From an archaeon (GTDB lineage Archaea > Altiarchaeota > Altiarchaeia > JAFGQM01), in contig JAOZPI010000052.1 of the NCBI GenBank assembly GCA_029932835.1, positions 1-5,789 on the forward strand: 5,789 bases of DNA, given 5' to 3'. The notes below the pieces were generated by a model. It did not search any database. It was not told where the DNA came from and saw nothing but the letters and a program-made list of their open reading frames with translations. Of the stretch, positions 1 to 4,826 are shown piece after piece. How positions within the stretch are numbered: the first letter of the stretch is position 1; every line of letters begins with the position of its first letter. Position numbers and translations under genes: made by a program.

Positions 1-1
1 G

Positions 2-838
2 ATGGAGGATATGGGAATTCCTCTCTCCACAGCGGACTTGGGGCTGATAGACGGGTTCAACCCCTGCGCATTCTTCGTCCTCACAATGCTCCTGACACTC
101 ATGATGTACGCGGGGTCAAAAGGTAGAATGCTCCTCGTAGGCATTACCTTTTGTTTTGTGTCTGGGTTTGTATACTTTCTGTTTATGACCGCTCTCTTCA
201 GTGCTATTAGGGCGATAAACGAGATTCGGATTCTTACAGCAGTTGCAGGCGTGATAGCGATTAGCATAGGAGTAGTAAACGTAAAGGAGCTGTTCTTCTT
301 CGGGAGAGGGCCCTCCCTAACAATACCCGAGGATAAAAAACCGAAACTCTACAAGAGAATGAGAGGGCTCCTGAAGTCCCAGACGCTACTAGAGGTGATG
401 ATTGGAACAATAGTGCTGGCACTTGCTGCAAACAGCTACGAACTCTTGTGCACAGCCGGAATCCCGATTGTTTATGGGAACCTCCTAAACGCTCAGCAGC
501 TGGATATGGTCTCCAGTCTCCTTTATATCGGATTATACAACGTGTTCTATGTAATTCCCCTTCTCAGCATCGTGATATTATTTGTAAAGGGGGTGGAACG
601 AATTGAGGAGGGAGGGGGGAAGCTACGAAGAGAGACCGGAGAACTCCTCAAGGGGATTTCTGGATTTATGATGCTTGGCTTTGGCATTTTAATGCTCTTA
701 GATCCACTCATCCTCCAGAATTTTATAGCTATCCTTTCTATAATAATATGCTCTGTTGTACTCAGCCTGACTCTCGAAAAGGCAAAGAGTTGGCTTAAAA
801 GGAGGGAAAATGACGCTCCCAAAGGACAGGAAGTATAG
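2..838 (+). CDS. CcdA/DsbD-type membrane thiol-disulfide electron carrier (possibly 5'-partial)
   Basis: Polytopic membrane protein of the CcdA/DsbD transmembrane family, which carries electrons from cytoplasmic thiols to thiols outside the membrane through a pair of intramembrane cysteines. Hydrophobic segments lie near residues 13-36, 43-67, 75-97, 129-150, 170-197 and 217-257 (the last long enough for two helices). The two expected cysteines are present: Cys22 in the helix-1 motif DGFNPCA and Cys150 in the motif LLCTAGIP of helix 4. Family membership is read from these motifs and the topology. The first ATG lies at base 2, so the true start, and any N-terminal thioredoxin or other domain, may be outside the window. 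The C-terminus is a charged tail. The gene overlaps the downstream H-protein gene by 29 bases, which suggests translational coupling and a shared role. The electron donor is unknown; the neighbouring lipoyl protein or AhpD-like protein is a candidate by context only. Confidence 0.85.
   Translation: MEDMGIPLSTADLGLIDGFNPCAFFVLTMLLTLMMYAGSKGRMLLVGITFCFVSGFVYFLFMTALFSAIRAINEIRILTAVAGVIAISIGVVNVKELFFFGRGPSLTIPEDKKPKLYKRMRGLLKSQTLLEVMIGTIVLALAANSYELLCTAGIPIVYGNLLNAQQLDMVSSLLYIGLYNVFYVIPLLSIVILFVKGVERIEEGGGKLRRETGELLKGISGFMMLGFGILMLLDPLILQNFIAILSIIICSVVLSLTLEKAKSWLKRRENDAPKGQEV
801..805 (+). promoter_or_regulatory. Shine-Dalgarno site for the H-protein gene
   Basis: GGAGG lies 4 bases before the ATG at 810, inside the end of the membrane-protein gene. 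It supports the choice of 810 as the start although the two genes overlap by 29 bases. Confidence 0.6.
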
Positions 839-1187
839 CGAATATACATGGATAAGGGTTGAGGGCAATATTGCAACTATAGGGGTAACGGACTACGCCC
901 TCCATGCAACGAGGGAGATAGTGTTTGTAGAGCTTCCAAAGAAGGGAAGCAGAGTTAAAAAGGGGGAAAAGCTCTTATCTCTGGAATCTGTTAAGTGGAG
1001 TGGACACGTTATATCGCCACTCAGTGGGGAGATTATAGATGTAAATGAGGAACTCTTCGACGAACCAGAGAGGCTAAATAAAGATCCTTATGGGACTTGG
1101 ATATGTAGGATAAAGATCGCAAATACCAGAGAACTGGAGAGCCTAGTGGAGTGGCAGAAAGCAGAGAAATGGACAGTACAGAAGTAG
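810..1187 (+). CDS. gcvH: GcvH-like lipoyl carrier protein
   Basis: 125-residue protein of the glycine-cleavage H-protein family, close to the usual length of about 125-130. H proteins carry a lipoyl group on a swinging lysine. Visible family features are the N-terminal KYSEYTWIRVEGN, then IATIGVTDYA, VFVELPKKG, the lipoylation turn LESVKW with Lys62 as the predicted lipoyl site, SPLSGEI, and a C-terminal DPYGTWICRIKI. The residue after the lysine is Trp63 where canonical H proteins usually have a small residue such as alanine. No P, T or glycine-cleavage-type L protein is nearby. The neighbours are a flavin disulfide reductase, an AhpD-like protein, LipA and LplAB, so the protein is more likely a carrier in a lipoyl redox relay, comparable in concept to the stand-alone GcvH-like proteins of bacterial oxidative-stress operons or to the LbpA proteins of sulfur oxidisers. 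Which of these subgroups it belongs to cannot be settled by eye. A glycine-cleavage role remains possible if P and T are encoded elsewhere. Confidence 0.9.
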   Translation: MTLPKDRKYSEYTWIRVEGNIATIGVTDYALHATREIVFVELPKKGSRVKKGEKLLSLESVKWSGHVISPLSGEIIDVNEELFDEPERLNKDPYGTWICRIKIANTRELESLVEWQKAEKWTVQK

Positions 1188-2377
1188 TTGTAATAGGGTG
1201 TGGAGATGCAGGGCTCAGCGCTGCGTTTACAGCATCAAGAAGAGGAAGGAGGGTAACTGTTATCTCTGAGGAGAGGGTTTATTATCCTCGCTGCCCTCTG
1301 CCCTATTATATCGGGGGGTTCGTAGAGAGGGGGGAACTTGTAAAGCCATTGAAGGATGTCTTCAGAGGAAGCGGGGTGGAGATAGTTTTTGATAAGGCCC
1401 TCAGGATAGAGAGCGGAATTGTCATTTGCGAAAAGAGAAGGATAGAATTTGAGAAGGCTATTATAGCTACAGGGGCAAGGGCAAAGTGTATAGAGGGGAG
1501 CATATCACTAAGGAGCATTGAAGATGCCGAGCAGATAAAGAGGAATGCAAAGAGAGAATCCCCGGTCATAATCGGAGGGGGGCCCTTGGGATGTGAGCTT
1601 GCTGAGATACTGGGAGGAAGATTAGTTGAGGCAGAGGAGAGAATACTCCCAACCTTTGATCCGGAGTTCTCAAGGGTTATAGAAGAGAGGTTGCAGGAGA
1701 GGGCGGAGGTAGTAACAGGAAAAAGGGAAAGGGCAAAAGGGGGGTTTGTTATAAGTGCTGCTGGGGTGAAACCAAGAGTGGAGGTGGCTGAGGAAAGCGG
1801 AATAAAAACGAGTGATTATGGGATAGTGGTGGACAAATACCTCAAAACGAGTATGGAAAATGTCTACGCCGCTGGTGATTGCATAGAGGAGAGATGTATG
1901 TTGACGAAGAAACCCATCCACTCGTATCTGGGGCCGCAGGCTGAGAGAGAGGGGATGATAGCTGGTGTAAATTGTAGCGGAGGGAAGATGAAATACCGAG
2001 GAGCCCTAAATGCCAGCATCGCAAGGATATGCGGAATGGAAATCGGAATGTCTGGACTTTCGGAAGAGGCCGCACGAGGAGAGGGCATGGATGTCTCCTT
2101 TGGGAGGGTTAGGGTAAGGACCAAACCAGAGTATATGAAGGGAGGCACGGTGATGTTGAAGATGGTATTTGATAAGGAGAGATTGATAGGATGTCAAGCA
2201 GTGGGGGATGAGGGGGTGAAAGAGATAATAAACATCGCATCTTACGCAATGATGGATGGAGCTACTGTTGATGACCTTATAACTATGCCCTACTGTTTTT
2301 CACCACCAGTTTGTTCTGCACCAAATCCCATTGTGATATGTGCAGAAAACGCGAAGAGGAGGATGAACCATGGATAA
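1169..2377 (+). CDS. FAD-dependent pyridine nucleotide-disulfide oxidoreductase, CoA-disulfide reductase/NADH oxidase-like
   Basis: Two-dinucleotide-fold flavoprotein disulfide reductase of 402 residues from the ATG at 1169. A GTG at 1151 would add six residues; I prefer the ATG because it places a short lead before the first beta strand. Domains in order: FAD-binding VVVIGCGDAG (Gly10, Gly12, Gly15), active-site region YYPRCPLPYYIGG with one cysteine (Cys42), ATGAR, NAD(P)-binding GGGPLGCELAE (about 136-146) with Glu154 at the end of the next strand, which suggests NADH over NADPH, second FAD motif YAAGD (about 233-237), and a C-terminal dimerisation domain. The single-cysteine motif and the C-terminal FSPP...NP segment match CoA-disulfide reductase, NADH oxidase and related enzymes. 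Classical dihydrolipoamide dehydrogenase would show CxxxxC and a C-terminal His-Glu pair, and neither is seen. The NAD(P) domain is unusually short, and a Cys376/Cys382 pair sits where the C-terminal active-site segment should be. The operon suggests it reduces the lipoyl carrier or a related disulfide, but automatic annotation as Lpd would overstate the evidence. Confidence 0.85.
   Translation: MDSTEVVVIGCGDAGLSAAFTASRRGRRVTVISEERVYYPRCPLPYYIGGFVERGELVKPLKDVFRGSGVEIVFDKALRIESGIVICEKRRIEFEKAIIATGARAKCIEGSISLRSIEDAEQIKRNAKRESPVIIGGGPLGCELAEILGGRLVEAEERILPTFDPEFSRVIEERLQERAEVVTGKRERAKGGFVISAAGVKPRVEVAEESGIKTSDYGIVVDKYLKTSMENVYAAGDCIEERCMLTKKPIHSYLGPQAEREGMIAGVNCSGGKMKYRGALNASIARICGMEIGMSGLSEEAARGEGMDVSFGRVRVRTKPEYMKGGTVMLKMVFDKERLIGCQAVGDEGVKEIINIASYAMMDGATVDDLITMPYCFSPPVCSAPNPIVICAENAKRRMNHG
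2358..2362 (+). promoter_or_regulatory. Shine-Dalgarno site for the AhpD-like gene
   Basis: GGAGG followed by ATGA, close to the archaeal consensus GGAGGTGA, lies 7 bases before the ATG at 2370. It supports that start over the in-frame ATG at 2379. Confidence 0.65.
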
Positions 2378-2711
2378 AATGAAGAAAAAATTGGAAGAAG
2401 CTCATGCCACTGTGGAGAGACTGATGAGGGAGTACCCTGAGATCACAGGGAGGTTTATGAACTTCTTGAAAAGGGCGGAGGGAGAAGGAAAACTTGATGC
2501 AAAGACGAAGGAACTTATCTCTGTAGCTCTTTCAGTGAGCCGAAGGTGCGAGTGGTGTATAGCTTTCCACGTGAAGAATGCGCTTGACGCCGGAGCTAGC
2601 AGAGACGAGATTATAGAAGCGTGCTTTGTGAGTGTGCTCATGGATGGAGGGCCTGCTTTGATGTACATGAAACCTGTGATCGACTCCATCGATGAATTCT
2701 CAAAGGCCTGA
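2370..2711 (+). CDS. AhpD-like / carboxymuconolactone decarboxylase family CxxC protein
   Basis: 113-residue, mostly helical protein of the AhpD/CMD family. The AhpD catalytic signature is complete: Glu48, then Cys60 and Cys63 in RRCEWCIAFH, and His67. The Glu-x11-Cys-x2-Cys-x3-His spacing is the same as in the characterised mycobacterial AhpD, where these residues form the thiol relay. In mycobacteria AhpD takes electrons from a lipoylated E2 protein, itself reduced by Lpd, and passes them to the peroxiredoxin AhpC. Here a lipoyl H-like protein and a flavin disulfide reductase lie directly upstream, which makes the same type of lipoyl-to-CxxC transfer plausible. No AhpC is in the window. The family also includes gamma-carboxymuconolactone decarboxylases, but those do not need this CxxC, so a thiol redox role is favoured. 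The gene overlaps the reductase gene by 8 bases and lipA by 20. Confidence 0.88.
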   Translation: MDKMKKKLEEAHATVERLMREYPEITGRFMNFLKRAEGEGKLDAKTKELISVALSVSRRCEWCIAFHVKNALDAGASRDEIIEACFVSVLMDGGPALMYMKPVIDSIDEFSKA

Positions 2712-3555
2712 GTGGTTGGAGGTTAGAATGCCCTCAGGGGAGGAATACTTCAGAATCTGCCGTATTATAAAGGAAAACAGACTCCATACGGTATGCCAAG
2801 AGGCAAATTGCCCCAACATAGGTGAATGCTTTGGAATGGGAAGAGCCACATTTATGATATTGGGGGACACCTGCACCAGGAATTGTAGATACTGCGATGT
2901 GAAGCATGGAAAGCCGAAGGGTCTTGATGCGGAGGAACCAAAGAGGGTTGCTAAAGCTGTTGGTCTGATGGGGTTGAGATATGTGGTCATAACATCAGTG
3001 AGCAGAGATGATCTGGAAGATGGGGGAGCCTCAATCTTCGCTGAGACCATAAGGGAGATAAGAGGGGAAACCCCTGATTGCTCAATAGAGGTCCTGATAC
3101 CTGATTTTGGAGGCCGGAGAAGGTCTCTGAAAACAGTCCTGAAGGAGAAGCCGGATGTATTAAATCATAATATAGAAACCGTGAGGCGCCTTTTTCCGAA
3201 GGTGAGACCTGGAGGGAAATATGATAGATCCATAAGGATCCTGAGAGAAGCAAAGAAAGAGGTAACAACGAAGTCTGGATTCATGGTCGGGATGGGAGAA
3301 ACATGGGAGGAGATCATAGAAACTATGAGAGATTTGAGGGGGGTGGCGGATATACTGACAATAGGGCAGTACCTCCAGCCTTCGGAAAAACACCTCCCAG
3401 TGGAGAGATACTACCATCCCTCAGAGTTTGAGAAAATGAAGGAGATTGGATATGGGATGAATTTCAAACACATAGAGTCTGGACCACTGGTAAGGAGCTC
3501 ATACCACGCAGGAGACTATGGGGTAGTGAAGGAGGCGAAAGGCCATGGAGTATAG
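2692..3555 (+). CDS. lipA: Lipoyl synthase (radical SAM)
   Basis: 287-residue lipoyl synthase, which inserts two sulfur atoms at C6 and C8 of a protein-bound octanoyl chain using two 4Fe-4S clusters. The auxiliary cluster motif C-x4-C-x5-C is at Cys35, Cys40 and Cys46 (TVCQEANCPNIGEC). The radical SAM motif C-x3-C-x2-C is at Cys61, Cys65 and Cys68 (CTRNCRYC). The C-terminal RSSYHA (about 268-273) supplies the serine ligand known for this family. Other conserved runs include LPDGGA-like DLEDGGAS, VLIPDFGG, DVLNHNIETV, KSGFMVGMGET and LTIGQYLQPS. The start at 2692 overlaps the AhpD-like gene by 20 bases and has no clear Shine-Dalgarno. An in-frame ATG at 2728 has a strong one. I keep 2692 because it retains the family-typical RPEWL segment. 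Lying between a lipoyl carrier and LplAB, it probably matures that carrier in place. Confidence 0.96.
   Translation: MNSQRPEWLEVRMPSGEEYFRICRIIKENRLHTVCQEANCPNIGECFGMGRATFMILGDTCTRNCRYCDVKHGKPKGLDAEEPKRVAKAVGLMGLRYVVITSVSRDDLEDGGASIFAETIREIRGETPDCSIEVLIPDFGGRRRSLKTVLKEKPDVLNHNIETVRRLFPKVRPGGKYDRSIRILREAKKEVTTKSGFMVGMGETWEEIIETMRDLRGVADILTIGQYLQPSEKHLPVERYYHPSEFEKMKEIGYGMNFKHIESGPLVRSSYHAGDYGVVKEAKGHGV
2718..2722 (+). promoter_or_regulatory. Shine-Dalgarno-like site for an alternative internal lipA start
   Basis: GGAGG lies 5 bases before an in-frame ATG at 2728, just after the stop of the AhpD-like gene at 2711. It could drive a non-overlapping lipA start that lacks the first 12 residues. 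It may equally be chance in purine-rich coding sequence. Confidence 0.35.
3531..3535 (+). promoter_or_regulatory. Shine-Dalgarno site for lplA
   Basis: GGAGG lies 9 bases before the ATG at 3545, within the last codons of lipA, and supports that start. Confidence 0.6.
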
Positions 3556-4276
3556 ATTGCTGGAAACAGGAGCAAACAACGGAGCCATGAATATGGCGAT
3601 AGATGAATCAGTGATGATAGGCAGGATTCCAACTCTCCGGCTTTATACGTGGTCCCCACCAGCAGTGAGTATCGGATATTTCCAGAGCATGGAGCAGGAG
3701 GTTGACTTGAAGGAATGCAGGACGAGGGGAGTGGATGTAGTTAGGCGCCTGACTGGAGGAGGGGCAGTTTATCATGATAAGGAGCTCACTTATAGCCTTG
3801 TTGTAGAGGAGGGGAAAGACTTCTCCAGTGATATCCTAGGGTCATATAAAGAAATATGTGGGATCATTGTGTCTGGGCTGAGGTCCTTGGGCGTGGAGGC
3901 GGAATTCAGGCCGGTTAATGACATCGTGGTGGATGGGAGGAAGATATCCGGAAGCGCACAAACAAGGAGAGAAGGGGTAATCCTACAACACGGAACTATC
4001 CTGCTGGATGTAGACGTTGAGACGATGTTCTCTCTCCTGAAGGTTCCGGATGAGAAGATTAGAGATAAAATAATCAAATCCGCAAGGGAGGGAGTAAGCT
4101 CTCTGAGGGAGTTGGGCGGTATTGGAATAGGGAGAGTGAGGGAGGCTATAGAAGAAGCCTTTAAAAAATCTGGCAGGCGATTAGTGAGGGGGGAGCTATC
4201 AAAAGAAGAGAAGGAGAGGGCCCTGAATCTGTACACTACGAAGTACACAAGGAAGGAATGGAATTTTATGAGATAG
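3545..4276 (+). CDS. lplA: Lipoate-protein ligase A, catalytic subunit
   Basis: 243-residue catalytic domain of lipoate-protein ligase, which activates lipoate (or octanoate) with ATP and joins it to the target lysine. Family motifs in order are MNMAIDE near the N-terminus, SIGYFQ, RRLTGGGAVYHD (67-78), FRPVNDIVVDGRKISGSAQ (121-139) with Lys133 as the expected catalytic lysine, and LQHGTILLD (147-155). An asparagine-aspartate pair occupies the region where LipM octanoyltransferases have their catalytic cysteine, so a ligase is favoured over an octanoyltransferase. The C-terminal accessory domain found in the one-piece E. coli LplA is missing here and is encoded by the next gene, as in the two-subunit LplA/LplB enzyme of Thermoplasma acidophilum. 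The start overlaps lipA by 11 bases. The nearby H-like protein is the obvious substrate. LipA alongside a ligase could mean that octanoate is attached first and then sulfurated. Confidence 0.93.
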   Translation: MEYRLLETGANNGAMNMAIDESVMIGRIPTLRLYTWSPPAVSIGYFQSMEQEVDLKECRTRGVDVVRRLTGGGAVYHDKELTYSLVVEEGKDFSSDILGSYKEICGIIVSGLRSLGVEAEFRPVNDIVVDGRKISGSAQTRREGVILQHGTILLDVDVETMFSLLKVPDEKIRDKIIKSAREGVSSLRELGGIGIGRVREAIEEAFKKSGRRLVRGELSKEEKERALNLYTTKYTRKEWNFMR

Positions 4277-4280
4277 GATA

Positions 4281-4580
4281 ATGGGTGTCTACAAAGCAGA
4301 TTATAAGGTACCGGGAGGAAAGATGGTGAGGATCCAGATGGAGTTAAACGGAGACAGGATCACCAATATAAGGATAACCGGGGACTTCTTCCTTCACCCG
4401 GAAGAGGCTATCTTTGAGCTAGAGAGGGCCCTGGTTGGGAAGAGGGTCAGGGAGGGGGAGATAGGAAGTGTGGTGGAGAAGGCCCTCTCTAAATGCCAGA
4501 TGGTCGGGATCAGCCCTATGGATCTGCGAAGTGCTATAATGAAGGCAGGGAGGGGACACAAAAACCCAACCTCCTCATAG
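4281..4580 (+). CDS. lplB: Lipoate-protein ligase accessory subunit LplB (LplA C-terminal domain)
   Basis: 99-residue protein matching the C-terminal domain of lipoate ligase. In Thermoplasma this part is a separate LplB subunit, required together with LplA for lipoate activation. Recognisable segments are YKVPGGKMVRIQMELNGD, ITNIRITGDFFLHPEE (the most conserved part), EAIFELERALVGK and a closing VGISPMDLRSAI. It starts 4 bases after the lplA stop with only a weak purine-rich lead, so translation is probably coupled. The last residues (KNPTSS) and the TAG stop lie in DNA that, read on the opposite strand, resembles the start of an iron alcohol dehydrogenase. The tail was probably acquired when the operon was joined to that older sequence. 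The conserved domain itself looks complete. It is the last gene of the plus-strand operon, and I see no strong T-rich terminator after it. Confidence 0.9.
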   Translation: MGVYKADYKVPGGKMVRIQMELNGDRITNIRITGDFFLHPEEAIFELERALVGKRVREGEIGSVVEKALSKCQMVGISPMDLRSAIMKAGRGHKNPTSS

Positions 4581-4697
4581 ACCTCTTTCCTGTCACAACC
4601 AACGCCCTGCTGCCATATCCGACCTCCTCTCCAACGTGAGGGAGAATGGTCCTTCCGATGCTCAGGGAAACCTCGGAGGATAGAAGTAGGATTCCAT
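4561..4697 (-). pseudogene. 5' remnant of an iron-containing alcohol dehydrogenase gene
   Basis: Read on the minus strand from the ATG at 4697, the sequence gives MESYFYPPRFP and then stops (TGA). If one base is restored in the C run at 4665-4667, it continues as LSIGRTILPHVGEEV, then GYGSRALVVTGKRSMRRLGF, ending near 4561. The whole is about 46 residues and resembles the N-terminus of iron-dependent alcohol dehydrogenases: a short FxPP start, a glycine-turn strand, a helix ending GEEV, and the strand ALVVTGK followed by S-M-R-R. Family members are around 380-400 residues, so about nine tenths is missing. Past 4561 the frame gives unrelated residues and a stop inside antisense lplB. It begins only 10 bases after the tRNA-Asn 3' end. 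This is my own recognition of the family, without a search. Confidence 0.6.
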
Positions 4698-4707
4698 CTT
4701 GGATAAA

Positions 4708-4780
4708 CGCCTCGGGCAGGACTTGAACCTGCGACCTACTGGTTAACAGCCAGTCGCTCTACCAGCTGAGCTACCGAGGC
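4708..4780 (-). tRNA. tRNA-Asn (anticodon GTT)
   Basis: A 73-base cloverleaf on the minus strand. The acceptor stem GCCTCGG pairs with CCGAGGC, the D stem GCTC pairs with GAGC, the anticodon stem ACTGG pairs with CCAGT around the loop CTGTTAA, and the T stem GCAGG pairs with CCTGC around TTCAAGT. The anticodon GTT lies at plus-strand positions 4745-4747 and reads asparagine codons AAC/AAU. The discriminator base is G (4708), as expected for tRNA-Asn. CCA is not encoded, so it must be added after transcription. No intron is seen. The gene lies between a small unknown gene upstream and the dehydrogenase remnant downstream. Confidence 0.97.
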
Positions 4781-4806
4781 AAAAGGGATGGTTAATTTGG
4801 AAAACG

Positions 4807-4818
4807 AGAAATAAAAAG
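4807..4818 (-). promoter_or_regulatory. Possible TATA box for tRNA-Asn, or T-rich terminator of the upstream gene
   Basis: The minus strand reads CTTTTTATTTCT, centred about 33 bases before the mature tRNA 5' end. An archaeal TATA element here would start transcription around 4787 and give a short leader. The same T run begins 9 bases after the stop of the 81-residue gene and could instead end its transcript. The upstream bases are C-rich and not a good BRE. Confidence 0.35.
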
Positions 4819-4826
4819 AGGGGGTA

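Noticed and set aside
1169..2377. Calling the flavoprotein a standard dihydrolipoamide dehydrogenase (Lpd) from its operon context
   Set aside because: The CxxxxC active-site pair and the C-terminal His-Glu motif are absent, and the active-site and C-terminal segments match the single-cysteine CoA-disulfide reductase/NADH oxidase group.
547..3417. Other minus-strand open frames of 63-116 codons across the operon
   Set aside because: All lie opposite well-supported genes, lack ribosome sites or family motifs, and are explained by strand composition.
3790..4248. A 152-codon open frame on the minus strand inside lplA
   Set aside because: It is antisense to a clear lplA. The purine-rich coding strand leaves few stops on the opposite strand, and the translation is low-complexity Ser/Leu/Pro with no recognisable domain.
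3545..4276. Octanoyltransferase LipM instead of lipoate ligase
   Set aside because: The LipM catalytic cysteine position carries VNDIVV, the ligase lysine is present, and an LplB gene follows directly.
4581..4660. Intrinsic terminator after lplB
   Set aside because: No T run of useful length and no convincing hairpin follow the stop on the plus strand; the stretch is explained as dehydrogenase remnant.
4671..4780. Repeat of CCTCGG near the tRNA (about 4672-4677, again in the acceptor stem) as an attachment-site duplication
   Set aside because: The shared run is only about six bases, part of it forms the tRNA stem, and the flanks do not match, so chance is sufficient.
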